NCBI GenBank assembly: GCA_963556495.2
Contig: OY747710.1
Location: 20,529,500-20,593,499, forward strand
Source of the DNA: Valencia hispanica
Lineage: Eukaryota; Chordata; Actinopteri; Cyprinodontiformes; Valenciidae
DNA: 64,000 nt
Direction of reading: 5' to 3'
Positions within the stretch are counted from its first letter, which is position 1. Each line of letters opens with the position of its first letter. Under the pieces are notes generated by a model. It worked only from the letters and a program-made list of their open reading frames with translations. It searched no databases and was not told the origin of the DNA. The position numbers were made by a program, and so were the translations under genes. Positions 1-11,322 of this stretch are shown here, piece by piece.

Positions 1-585
1 AACCTGATTTTTTAAGATAGAAGTTAGCTTCACCGGATTCACTGTATTCACTCCATTTCCCTCACTGAATCTCAAAATGATTTTAAACTCTCTTTCCTCT
101 TCATCTGTGCTTTCAATTAATGCAACCCTTCTCTGTTTTCTAGTTGTATCTTCATCTGAATTGTTTCCCCTCTTTCCTTTCATCGACTCCTGTCCAAAAC
201 TCATTTCCATACTGCTATCCTCACTCTCATAATCCCCCACTTCTCCCCACTCCTTCTCATTCACCACACAGCTGTGCCTACCCGCCGTTGTTTGTCCCTC
301 TTTCCTTCTTGCCATTTCTTCCAAAGATAATCTTTTTCTTCTGACCATCAGAAAATTCCCAAGACTTTTATCTTTTCCATTCGTTTTCTGCTTATTTCCC
401 GATGAATAACCTTTAACCATTCGCCAAAATCGACCTCTGTCCAGAACTGCTTCTTCTTCCGCCTCCACTTCTTCTTCCTCCTGTTGGAGCTTCCGCATAG
501 CCTTGCCTTTATCATTGGTGTCCATCGCCCTGTAGGTATGGCAGGCCGATTGTGTATATACCTCTATACTCTTCATAGCGGCCAT
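1..585 (-). mobile_element. 5' part of a non-LTR retrotransposon ORF1 (open at window edge)
   Basis: On the minus strand an ATG at 585-583 opens a frame of 195 codons with no stop before the window ends. It begins MAAMKSIEVYTQ, has a glutamate-rich patch (about residues 41-51), a long basic and acidic low-complexity middle, and ends near FKIILRF...NTVNPVKLTSILKNQ. From memory, that last block resembles the segment before the nucleic-acid-binding region in ORF1 (gag-like) proteins of fish LINEs, possibly I/Nimb type. The start follows the sequence GGCGGAAAAAATGG, consistent with a LINE 5' end. The zinc knuckles and reverse transcriptase would lie outside the window. It could instead be the first exon of an unknown host gene; family assignment is an inference. 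Confidence 0.45.
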
Positions 586-2660
586 TTTTTCCGCCTCCTA
601 GTTCTACTACACAGATCTACTTCTACGAGACACTCATTTGCTCACGCTACTTAAGTATTTTGCTACATTAGTTTAAAAATAAATTCTCACTACTAACACT
701 TTTCCCCATCTAGAAGCACTTTTGTCTAACAAGTTGGAGCAAAAGTCCTACTACTCTAATCAGCACCCAGATGACAGGCTTGAATGCAGAAATAATAAAG
801 CACACCCTTTTTGAATGTAAGAAATAAAATCGCTCAGAAAAAACCCCAATCGTTTTGAGATCTCGGTGCAACTGAGGAGACAAGTGGTGCTTTTTTTTTT
901 GGATATTCTAATATGGCTCACCGTCCAGGGCACCATTTCATCAGCAAGGGGCATGAGCATTTGGAAAATAATAACTCTGGTGGTGGTTCTAGATCAGATT
1001 GACCAAGGAGCAACAGGTTGCAGAACCCTGATCTAGCAGATGAAAACTGTGATTCTACTAGTTTAGCTAAAGCTAAAGGTACAATTTTTAATTCATCGTG
1101 AAAGCAAAACTGTGAAAGTAAAAAATGAAATTTGTCCAAGAGACCAATTAGTTATGGTTTCTGTGCCAGCACACCATCGTAAGAAATTGATGTTGTGTTA
1201 TCTCTTCAATACAGGGGAATCAGGGGATCAGTTCTGCAGGGCCCCTGTTGGCCCCTGTCTACAACCACCCATGTGTCCCTCACACAATAAACAACTTTAC
1301 TATTACTCATTTGCATATTCAGCCAATGGGTAGTGAACACTTTCTGTGTTGTTAAACTTGAAGTGCTATAAGTAAATATAGTTGTATACTTTGGGTGGCT
1401 AATGACGCTGAACTTAGTATCTGATTTATTCACTTAATTTCCCTCTTTCTGAATTTAATTAAACTGAATTGAATTGATTTCTATTTGGCACTAGTCTAAA
1501 TGGCATCATTAAAGATTGTTAAGAACTGACCTGCGCTATTCTATATTGAGTGGAGAACATTTAAAAGGAATCTTATAATTCATGATATTTATGTGTGGGT
1601 AATACATAGGGGGGAAAAACATTCTCAATGTTTGGGGATTTATTTTGTGCCTAAAATTGTGCCAATCATTTAAACCACAAAATATAGGCAAGTCATACCA
1701 GGACTGAATTAATCAACAATTATTCCAGCTTTTTTAGAGCACAATTTTGATTTGTGAAACGTTTACTTTGTTTGTGGAAAAACCAAAAAATGTGTCAGGC
1801 ATAGAGGGAGATTGTCACCCAAGGTGCCATTCATGCATAAACCAAAAAGTTCCACTGATAAGTCAAAGTGACACTCTAGTCGCACAAAAATACCAACTTG
1901 TATGCTTTCTGATGCACCAGGTGACCACAAGACCAAAGTAGTCAACAACACGTACTAGCATGTTAACTGACACAAATTTTGTTTAAAGCTGCTACAGTAT
2001 ACTGAATCTGCCAAACAAGCTGGCTTAAAACATTTTTTTCATGCCTCTTAACAACCTTCTAACATGGTATAGCTATGAAAATTTTTGTGGAGATAAAAAA
2101 ACAAACAAAAATAAGTAATTAAGTAGTTCGTTCGCATTTGTCTAAAAAGCTCAGCCATGTTATTGGCTGAGCTTTTTATATTTTATACATATTTATATTT
2201 TTTATTTCCATATGGCTCGGTCCGAAACCAACGATTGGACCATCTGGTTGTCTGTCTCACCGGACAAGCGCACTCCTGCGTTTACGTGGCTCCTCCACTC
2301 ATTACACACTCACGCATTTTGCAACAAAACAACAATGGTGTGAGATTCTCCGCTCAATAATGTCAGAGAAGGAGAAACAGCCGGCTGCTACCATTTCAAC
2401 TTTAGAAAAAACTACCAGAGTCCCAAAAAGAAAAACGCAATTTGAAGTCTTGGAAAACAAAAGACTGGTGACCAAACTGCGACTGGTGTTTTACGCTCTC
2501 TCTCGTTTACTGTGGCAATGCAAGTTCACATGTCAGGGGGGCGTGGCCTAGGGATGATTGCTGACTGGAGGGGTGAGAGTTCTGTGACTATTTATGATTT
2601 AAGCTAGCTTGTTCTGCAGATTCGGTATAGAAGCCATAATAGTCTACTAAAGACCATCAT
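586..2660. other. Intergenic stretch, no gene seen
   Basis: AT-rich unique-looking sequence. The short frames here (60-75 codons on both strands) overlap each other and show no recognisable motif. The only structure I see is the perfect hairpin at 2143-2178, listed separately. Confidence 0.5.
2143..2178. repeat. Perfect 14-bp inverted repeat (hairpin)
   Basis: TAAAAAGCTCAGCC at 2143-2156 is followed after an 8-base loop by its exact reverse complement at 2165-2178. It could fold as a stable stem-loop or be the fused ends of a small palindromic element. No terminator role is expected in a vertebrate genome. Confidence 0.85.
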
Positions 2661-2670
2661 ATGTTTACAT

Positions 2671-3023
2671 AGTCAACTAGCACAACCTAGAAATACAACA
2701 AACTGGCTTGTAGTGCCTAGTTGACTAGGTGTAGCTTACCAGTTCACCAGAGAGAGCACATGAAATAAGCACGGGTTAACTGATTGACGTTTGTTTGGTT
2801 TCAGTATTTCTCTAGTATGACTAAAAAGCTTCATGAAGTCAACTAGTGCATTTTAAGCTTTACTAGTTGACTTTTTAGGTTTCATTAGTTGACTCTTGTA
2901 CATCTAAGGATCATGAGCAAACAAGTGAGCAGAGTTTGTATTTAAAAGTTAGGATTTTGAACAACATGTCTTCAACTTTTATGACATAGTCATTCACTAT
3001 AGTTTGGTCCAGTGGCCAACTAG
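2671..3023. repeat. Array of palindromic ACTAGTTGACT-type motifs
   Basis: AGTCAACTAG occurs at 2671-2680 and 2837-2846, its reverse complement CTAGTTGACT at 2717-2726 and 2863-2872, TTAGTTGACT at 2885-2894 and CCAACTAG near 3016-3023. The motifs alternate in orientation within 350 bp. Such repeated subterminal motifs are typical of the ends of hAT-type MITEs, where a transposase binds several sites; that class assignment is inference and I could not fix the element borders. Confidence 0.5.
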
Positions 3024-4611
3024 TTCACCTACTATTTCGGACTTTAGTGCGCCCACGTCCCTTTGGCAAACTCATATGACTTATACTTTTACTATATGGA
3101 CAAACTACAACTAGTTACAAGTGTAACAAGTAACTCTGTTTTTTAAAACTTGTGTGAGCAAACGTGTAACTAGTGGATGGTAGTCGCAAGCTAGTCAAGG
3201 ACATTGAATATTTACAAAAAGAGCTTGCCCTATATGTAAGTCTACACAGCACATTCAGTGAGATTTGTTCTTATCCACTGAAAAGACAGGCAGTCCCAGA
3301 AACACTACTCACCACCAGGAGCCTACTGTAAGGTACTTAGAAAATGCTTCTTGGAGATAGATGCAAAGGTTCCTGGCATACGACATGGATGACATTTCAT
3401 TAACACAACCTGAAAGTCTGCATCACCTCGGTGCAGACAAAAGACTTTACCTTATTAGGTAACCTGTTGCAGTCTGATCCAAAAGACAAGAGTTCCTATT
3501 TTACTTAATGATTCACTAAAGGAAAGCTTACCGTACCCTGTTGTTACAGCTGCAGTATGGATCTCCCTTTTTACTTCCCCTCTCTCTTCCTTTTGTTCTT
3601 TTTCCTCTTCTCGGTCCAGAATGAGTAAGAGCTTGGAGCTGGTATCTGTAACGCCAACTTCTCTTTCTCTCTTCCTCTCTCTGGCTTTTAGACCCTCCCC
3701 CTGTGCTTTTCGGTCTGGAAAAGGAATGACACCGTCCTCCCAAAACAAGTTTGTTCTTGTCTGACTTTTGTATTTCTGTGTAAACAGCACCCCTCTATCT
3801 CTCTGTCTCACTCTGTTTCTGTATATGTGTTCATAAACGGTCCAGTCAGACCCCCCTCCTTCTTCTCCAACTCCTCCCCTTTCTTGCTCTTCTCCTCCAC
3901 CTCTCTCCTTTCTCTCTGGATTCTTGCAGCATTCTTCATTCAATGACATCAACCCGTTTACCTCTCCATGTAAGGTCAGGCTAGGGGAATGAGGGAGCTC
4001 GAAGAGGAGGAGATAATGGGGACTTGATTAGATACAGACTCAGAAAGCAGTCAGGGTTTAAAAAAAGGAGGTACAGGGGCTGAAGAAAGTATGTTCTACT
4101 CCGGCTGGATTGTGGAAAATATTTGTGCATTTATTGACTCTCAGAAAGCTTACCATCTTTTTTTGCATTTTGCTCCAGACCCCTCCTCTATGTGATCAAT
4201 AACAACAAACTAATTGAAGGCATAAAACTGCATTTTATCCTTTACAGAGTCCTCCTCATAATAAGGATGTTGTAACCTTCAATCTGGTGCTAATGTTAGA
4301 CACCACCCATCCTGTACGCTTGCCCTGTGTCTGGCTTTATGTCCTACTCAGACACACCTCACACCCTTTTCACTTATTTAGTCACCACCTTTGAGTGGTA
4401 TCGCCTGTTAGAGGTGTAGTTGTTACTTGTTCATTGTGGGAAATCAGTTTTAACATGGTGAAGACTGAGCCTTCATTAACCCATCATTAGTTGTTTTTTT
4501 AGCCAACAAACACATTTTATGAGTTGAAATTGAATCAATTCTTAATATATGTATTTTATTCTGCATTTAGGGCTGACATTTTTGGTAGGATAAAAAAAAA
4601 TTGCTTAAGCA
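3024..4611. other. Intergenic stretch with a pyrimidine-rich block
   Basis: No gene is recognised. From about 3540 to 3925 the + strand is strongly CT-rich. As a result the minus strand carries a 165-codon frame (3952-3455) rich in Glu, Arg, Lys and Gly. I regard it as a by-product of the base composition, though a minus-strand exon cannot be excluded. Confidence 0.4.
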
Positions 4612-4680
4612 CTATAGTGCCTTGAAAAAACATTTATACTTCCACATTTTGTAACATGACAACCATGAATGTCCATGTTT

Positions 4681-5802
4681 ATATACAGCTTCAAAACTTA
4701 GAATATTGTGGAAAAAGTTCAATATTTTTTTCACTCATTTCAACAATTGAAACCTGTATATAGATTATTTACACCTAGGGAGAAATGTTTCTACCCTTTT
4801 TTCTTGCAATTATGACTTTAAAATATTGAAAACATAAACGTAAAATTTAAGTATTATATAAGATGAAAATAGGATATTTTAGACAGAAATGTTAGGCTTT
4901 TGAAAAGTATGTTAAGTTCTCTTTACCCGATACTTGGTTGGTCCTTTTGCATGAATTACTGCATCAATGTGGCGGGGCAAGGATGCGATCAGGCTGTGGA
5001 AGACCAGGTTGCTTTGTAGAGGTCTTTAGGTCATCTGCATTATTGGGTCTGGTCTCTCTATTCTTTTATGTGACAATACCTCATAGATTCTCTATAGGGT
5101 TCAGGTCAGACATATTTGCTGGCCCAGTAATGGTAATTAAACCAGCTTTTGGTACCTTTGGCAGTGTGGACAGGTGCAGAGTCCTGATGGAAAATTAAAT
5201 CACATCTCCATGAAGTTTGTCAGCAGAAATTTAAATTAAATTTCTTAAATTTAAAAATCTTAAATTTCCTGGTAGATGCTTGTGTTGACTGTGGACTTCA
5301 GAAAACCCAGTAGACCAGAACCAGCAGATGACATTACACCCCAAATCATCACTGACTTTGGAAACTTCACACTGGACTTTAAGTAATGTGGATTCTGTGC
5401 CTCAAGAGTGGAGTGTCTCTCCACTCTTGTTCTAGACTTTGCTAGCTTGATTTCCAAAGGAAATGCAAACTCTACTTTCATCTGAAAGAGGATTTTTGAC
5501 TGCTAAGCAACAGGCTTTTAATGCACTAACTCCAGCCTCAGGCCACTCCTTATAAAGCTCCTCCAAATTCTTGAATGGATTTGTTTTTTTTAATGGATTT
5601 TGATTGACAATCCCCTCGAGGTTGTGGTTATCCCTTTCTCTGGGGCACCTTTTACTATCACACTTTTTTCGTTCCAATCAACTTTCCGTGTATATTGTTG
5701 GATGCAGCACTCTATGAACAACCAACTTTTTTGGCAATGACCTTTTGCAGCTTACCCTTCTTGTGAAGGGTGTCAATGACTGTCTTCTGGACATCTGTCA
5801 AG
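4681..5802 (-). pseudogene. Degenerate Tc1 transposase (family B) inside family A
   Basis: On the minus strand, two frames preserve recognisable Tc1 transposase pieces. One (5677-5432) carries the helix-turn-helix-side stretch with LEELYKEWPEAGVSA and ends with DESRVCISFGNQ, the second catalytic-Asp block. The other (5481-5260) carries SSVKFPKSVMIWGVMSSAG, the block after the second Asp. Further left, the reverse complement of 4930-5200 still matches the C-terminal region, but in broken frames. The copy has frameshifts and stops and lacks its 5' end, so it cannot encode an active enzyme. The left end near 4681-4730 (AGAATATTGTGGAAAAAGTTCAATATT) matches this family's usual terminus as I remember it. 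Confidence 0.8.
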
Positions 5803-5879
5803 CTGTCGAGCTGTGGGTCTCTGCAGTTCCTCCAAAGTTACTATGGATGTCTTGGCTGCTTCTGTAGCCTGTTTCAAAA

Positions 5880-5927
5880 GACACACCGTGGCGGCATATC
5901 AGGGTAAAACTGCCACCACGGTGTGTC
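5880..5927. repeat. Stem-loop, 17-bp arms with one mismatch
   Basis: The arm at 5880-5896 (GACACACCGTGGCGGCA) pairs with 5911-5927 (TGCCACCACGGTGTGTC) around a 14-base loop. It sits just inside the left terminal repeat of the 5865-7531 element and is probably a subterminal structure of that element. Confidence 0.75.
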
Positions 5928-6130
5928 CTTTGAATGCGCCATGGTGGCAGTGGCAGTGGCCAGAAGTTGCTTCACAGGTGGGCCAAACAAAAAATGGGTG
6001 GGCCATATAAATATTGAAATTAAGTTTATTTGTAAGTTCCAATGTTCCTTCAACAGACATGTGTCTGCATACATCAGAAACTGACAGCACGTTTTAAACA
6101 AACAGCTAAGAACAAAGAGCACTCCACTTA

Positions 6131-6868
6131 GGATGTATTCAGACCAGAAAAGTCCTTTGGTTCACTTGTGTGGTCCGGACCAAAAGCAGACTTAATTTTT
6201 TTTTGTTTGGTGCGGTTCGCATTCACACTGTAGTTTTTGCAAGTGAACTATATTTTGTAAACACATCCACGTGTGTGACGATCGGTGCAGCCATTGGACA
6301 GCAATGACTAGGGCGGCACACAGAGCGCAGACCTGGAAATTGTGGTAAACATGGAAGTCCCACGTGCTGCATTCCTGCTCTGCATATCTGTGCAGTTATT
6401 GGAGCTGTCAAATCATATTGAGTGTCAAAAGCAGCTCATTAAACGCAGTTTTCACGACGCTCTGTTTCAAATTTCGGAACTGCTTCAGCGAATGCGGGCA
6501 GTAACCCGAATGAGACGATGTGCTCTGCGTGCCCTGACCCATAACATGTCGGCGGCACCGTGGCTAAACAGAAGACGGAGGATCAGGTGTGAACTTACCT
6601 TGCTACGGTGGCTTGTCAAGCCCAAAAAAGCAGATGTATCCTGGAGTTGGTTCGGATCGACTGGTTTGTATTCACACCTGAAGCAAACCGCACCAGAGTC
6701 CTTTTGGAAGCGGACCGAGACCACCTAAAAAAGTGGGTCTCGGTTCTCTGAGTCGCACCAGGATTCGTTTGTGTGTATTCACTCCTGCATAAAAAGGACC
6801 GGACCAGCATTCGAAACAAACCCTGGTCTGTTTGAAGTGGACCAAACAGTACATGTCTGAATACAGCC
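6131..6868 (+). mobile_element. PIF/Harbinger-like element with TTA duplication
   Basis: Left end GGATGTATTCAGAC (6131) and the reverse complement of the right end GGCTGTATTCAGAC (6868) differ at one base. TTA flanks both sides (6128-6130 and 6869-6871). A 3-bp TTA duplication with short inverted ends is the known signature of PIF/Harbinger transposons. The 738-bp element contains a 128-codon + frame (6342-6728) that starts MVNMEVPRAAFLL, is rich in Arg/Leu and ends at the right side; it may be a remnant of a Harbinger protein, but I see no catalytic DDE residues. A similar but more diverged element lies at 54389-54942. Confidence 0.75.
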
Positions 6869-7800
6869 TTAGAATACAAAGTGTAAACATAACAACATGG
6901 CCACTGTCAGATACCCATACATTAAATAATATTTAGATTCCCTGAAGCGTTAATATTGAGGCAGCTTGCCCAGTAGACAGTAAAAGATTTAGAAGCTGTT
7001 AATCATGTTTCCGCCATCTTTGCTAACTAGGGATCATCTTGGCTCTGTGAGCTTAGCGATTGGTCAGCTTTTCCCAAAGGACTATGGCAAACATAGTAGA
7101 AATGTGCTTCAAAGAAACCTTCCTAAACTAACAGTTTTTTTAATGTGCATTCAGCCAATGACAGCAAGCAAAAATGTAAATGTCACCTCCAATCTTATTC
7201 TTTTATTTTATGATGACATTAAGTGACATCCCTCAAAAATTAAAACATAATTATTAAAATATATATATTATATTAAAATATAATTTGTTCTAATTCCATT
7301 TATTTGGGTGGGCCCTCATCCAAAGTGTGTGGACCTAGACCACCCCAGGCCCACCCATAGCTAAACCCCTGCGTGGCGGCATGGCGAGGTGAGAATATTG
7401 TGCCATTCATGTCACCAAGCTTGATAGTAATATGACTGCTACACCAGACTTGACGGCTCATGAATGACCAAAGGCTCCCTGATCCCTCCTCCGTTTTGCA
7501 GCAAAGTGGCGCAATTGTTTTTTGAAACAGGCTTCTGATTAATACTCTTCTTGTGTTGTTAGGATTGCTGTTGTGCCATACTCTTTCCATTCTCAGATAA
7601 TGGACAGAAGAGAAATCCTTTAGGGACATCTGAGTAAACTGACCAACTGCAAACAGATGCCAAACTTTTCAGATTTTTAATTGTTTAAAAAAGAAGAAGT
7701 GGAAAACTGTGCTTTATTTTTCTTCCACTTCACAATTGTGTCGTACCTCATGCCTAACATATAATCTTAATAAAATACATTAGTGGGTATAACATTTTGA

Positions 7801-8929
7801 GAATGAGGCTGAGGAAATAAATCTGCAATCGAAGCCCACGTCATGATTTATGACTCATGTTGAGACACGGCAGAGCTGTGCTAGGTTACGAAAGTGTGGG
7901 TAAAATATGTGCTGAGCGCTGACAAGCCTCTGTTGTGTAACCTGTTGCTGCATGGGGTCATGTCTGCGAGCTGCAGGGAGTGGTCACCACCGGGGGTCTT
8001 TGATGGCCTATTGTGCCACAACAGGAATGTTTCCAGGTTCTTGCCGTTTTCATTTCCAGTCCACACATTCCACAGAAACTGTAGTAAGTTTGCAGCCAAG
8101 TATGGTCACGCTTATCTTGTCTGCGGTTTTTCAGGCCAGTGACATTGAATAATAAGTCTTTGTTTGTTGTTCTGGATTTTTCCACCTACTTTACTCGGTT
8201 GTTTTCTAATTCACAGGTGAGGGAAGTAAGCATTCTGCTCCTTGGGTTTCCACCTTGAAGTTCTGTGTGCTGCTCTGTGATTTAAGTACGGATCAAGCAG
8301 CGAGAAAGCACTTTTTAGGCTCTATAAAGGTAAAGAAAAAACAGGGGGCCATCAGATTCAGAGCCAGACATGCTGGAATGCAGCCAGGCCTTGGAATAAA
8401 CAGTTCCCTCTCCCCTCCCTCGGTAACGTGCCACATTTTTGTCTCCTTCCATCCAAAAAGCCCTGCATTTTTTTCAGTTTCTCTCCTTGGTTTCCGAGTT
8501 TGTGTTCAAGGCTGTGCTTTTATTTCCAGCCTCTTGGCATAAATTATTGTCTTCTCACATTACCTCACCCCTTTATTCAACCAAGCAAATTATTTCTATT
8601 CAGTCCAGACACGCAGTCTTTAGATCTTTTTCGGTTTGTCTTTCAAAGGACATATTTGTTGTCTTGTCCCAGGAAAACTTGACTGACATTTGAATGCAAA
8701 GGAAATGTAACTGTATACACTGGTATAAATATCTTACAAATAAACAATGTCTTACTCCGTTCACAAAGTTTGTGTTTTATAATTAATTTTGAAGTTTTAT
8801 TCTACACTCTCCCTCAGCGATGCTCTAGCAACTTTAGTTTAATTATTTATAAAAGCTAAATAGGAAAATGATATGGTTTGTAAAAGCAATGGCGATGTAC
8901 AGGTGAATTAATATAAATAGAAATGTAGC
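7801..8929. other. Intergenic stretch, no gene seen
   Basis: Mixed-composition sequence with overlapping short frames on both strands between 7880 and 8700. None has a recognisable motif or codon structure, and I see no repeat signature. Confidence 0.4.
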
Positions 8930-9400
8930 TGCTCTATGAAGGCCTCAGAGAACATGAGTGAACAAGCAGTATCATAAAGACCAAGGAACAAAATTATAAA
9001 AGAATGTCCCCAATTTGTCACCAAAACCTGGAAAGAGCATTGCACAGCTGCAAACTTACCAAGACAATAGAAACTCTGAAGGAGCTGCAGAAGGCCACAC
9101 CTCGGATAGAAGAATCTGTTGAAGCATATTCATCTGTAAGAATGGTCCAGAACTAAACCAAATTTGAATCAGTGGGAAGATTTTAAATTGATGTTTACAG
9201 TAACTTCCAATCTGACTAGGCTGGAAATACTTTTTTGCAAAGAAGAAAGAGTGAACATTTCAGGCTCAAAACGTCATGCGCTACTTTTTATTGAGCCATA
9301 TTAAAAATACCACAGAAATGCAATAAAATGAGTGGTTGTAATGTAACAAAATGTTCAAGGAATATGAATATTTTTGCATTTTTAGACACAATTTAACCGC
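8930..9400 (+). mobile_element. Tc1/mariner remnant, family A
   Basis: Diagnostic pieces in the transposase orientation are GACCAAGGAAC, GAAGGAGCTGCAGAAGGCCACACCT and, at the right, AATAAAATGAGTGGTTGTAATGTAACAAAATGTTCAAGG followed by a degraded end. The centre of the element (catalytic region) is deleted. No coding capacity remains. Confidence 0.65.
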
Positions 9401-11188
9401 TTAAGTCACAAACAATCTGAATTATATTTGATTCTCCTAAACAGTGATTGTCATTTTTTTTTTCATAACATGCCACTGTTAGTTTTAGCTCAGTGGCTCA
9501 TAACTGTTCCTTTAACAGTCAGCTGCAAAAGTGATTAATTGCACCCCTAATTATTTTCTTTCTTTCTCACGTTTTCAAATCAGAACTGCACCCACAGCAA
9601 TTTGATGCTGCTCTGCTTTGCTTCTAAGCCGTAAAAAATATTCTCAATGAATATTAGATGCACTGGAAATCTGAAGTTAAGTGCCAGGAGAAAAAAAAGA
9701 TGCAGTAAAAATTTGTTTCAGAAAAAGGAGGCTCAGGTTTAGCACAAAAAAAATATTAAAATAGGACAACTGTGTCGAACTTATGTTTGCACAAAGTACC
9801 GCAGCAATGTTGTGAACCTGTTCACATATATGGCAATAAAACCTTTCTGATTCTGACCTAATTGAGCAAGAAAACATAAGCATTATAATATATTCCTGCA
9901 ATAAATACTGATTGTAAGTCTTTTAGGAACATCAGTTGTATTGCTCAATATTGAATCCCTACTTTGTTGACCATCAGGCATGTAATACAGGGGTTTTGAA
10001 GGATTTATCAGAACTATGAAAATAAAGGATAACCAGCTGTGGAGTTCTGAAAGGAAATCACAACAAATGAAAATCTACACATCTAATTCTGAAATCTCAG
10101 GAGGACTAAAAGCTAAAAGTGGGTAAGTTCCTAAACAGCCAGTTGGTGCATGATCAGAGGTGCTGAGAAGTTGTTTTTATGTCAGTAACCATTGACAACA
10201 TACAGTTTCTTGAACATCTTTGACAAACAACAAGTAGTGCATAATTGTAAGGTGTCAGGAAAAGGATACATGGTTTTGAAGATTTTGTCAAACACAAATC
10301 TGAAAAGTGTGGCATGAATTTATTTCCAGCGCATACATTCATCTTTCTAAATAAAACCCAGTTCAACTAATTGTTTTTAGAAGTGTCTAAAACAGAAAAT
10401 AGAGTTCACCCACAACCTCAGCTGTTCTGTGGAGTTGCAATGTAAACAGGCACTATTAAAATATTAATATCCAAGAATCCTCCTGATGATGGAAATCCGG
10501 AATTTTTTTTCATTTTTTAGCAGATTCATGTAATTTATTTGTGGACTTAAGACATTCTCATTTCGGTACCCAAACAATCCTGAAATTCTAATATCAATTA
10601 CAAAGTCCAACTGGATATCCACCACCACCCTTGCCTAGGGGTGTAACTGTACACACAAATAACGGTTTGGTAAAATTTTGGTTATCTTCAATCAAGAGAA
10701 AAAAGTGTCCACTATAGAACTGAAAGGATATCTGGTTTGTATTTTCTTAATTAATAAAAAATAAGCAGGTATAGACAACAACCATCCATCCGCTGACTGG
10801 ATGGATGGTCTTTGTTTAGATATTTTCTTTTATAGACTGTGCGGACATTTGAGAATTAAAAAAACTTTAAAACACTTTGGAATTGTTTTGACATTTAGAC
10901 AATCCAGTGTACAAATTGTATTTTAGGTCGCTGCTATCAGGAAGTCCGCTCTGGTCAAAGGGACTACGACAGTACAAAGAAAGTGTGTGTATATATGCTG
11001 TGCAGCGTTTTAGACTTGTTGAATGCTGCAGACAGCTGGATTTAGACTTTAGCTGATTTTTCTCCTGTACCTGCAATCTTTACATTTAGCTTGACATTGT
11101 TTCGAGTACATAATTATGTGAAGTGCAAAGTGAGCTATGAACCTTATTGCTGTTGAAAAATGTATAAGCTGACATTTGCTTGGTCCAC
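9401..11188. other. Intergenic stretch, no gene seen
   Basis: AT-rich sequence without credible coding. Near 9830 the string GGCAATAAAACCTTTCTGATTCTGA resembles the 3' tails of fish LINE copies but is too short to classify. A perfect 11-bp palindrome lies at 10781-10809. Confidence 0.4.
10781..10809. repeat. Perfect 11-bp inverted repeat built of GGAT units
   Basis: ACCATCCATCC at 10781-10791 and GGATGGATGGT at 10799-10809 are exact reverse complements separated by 7 bases. The GGAT unit also forms the tail of the SINE ending near 18704, so this may be two opposed SINE tails that collapsed together. Confidence 0.75.

Positions 11189-11322
<134 letters not shown>

Larger units (their letters stand above)
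5865..7531. mobile_element. DNA transposon with 14-bp terminal inverted repeats
   Basis: AGCCTGTTTCAAAA starts at 5866, and its reverse complement TTTTGAAACAGGCT lies at 7520-7533. The host Tc1 sequence reads continuously across the two borders, and CTTCTG is present on both sides (5859-5864 and 7532-7537), as expected for a target duplication. No transposase is recognisable. The interior holds a 17-bp near-perfect hairpin (5880-5927), a pair of GGGTGGGCC-rich ends (near 5980 and 7310) that suggests another nested element, and the Harbinger-like insertion at 6131-6868. The superfamily is unclear because the duplication length is ambiguous. Confidence 0.65.
4612..7800 (-). mobile_element. Tc1/mariner remnant (family A) split by nested insertions
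   Basis: Three pieces on the minus strand belong to one abundant fish Tc1-like family, here called family A: the left end 4612-4680 (GTGCCTTGAAAAA, then ACATTTTGTAACATGACAAC), a short middle 5803-5864 (CTCTGCAGTTCCTCC... GGCTGCTTCTG) and 7538-7800 (ATTAATACTCTTC..., TGTTGTGCCATACTCTTTCC). The first gap is filled by a second Tc1 element (4681-5802), the second by a TIR element (5865-7531) that itself hosts a PIF/Harbinger-like insertion. The transposase frame is destroyed. Confidence 0.7.

Noticed and set aside
5880..5927. microRNA precursor
   Set aside because: The hairpin is too short (48 bases with a 17-bp stem) and lies just inside a transposon end.
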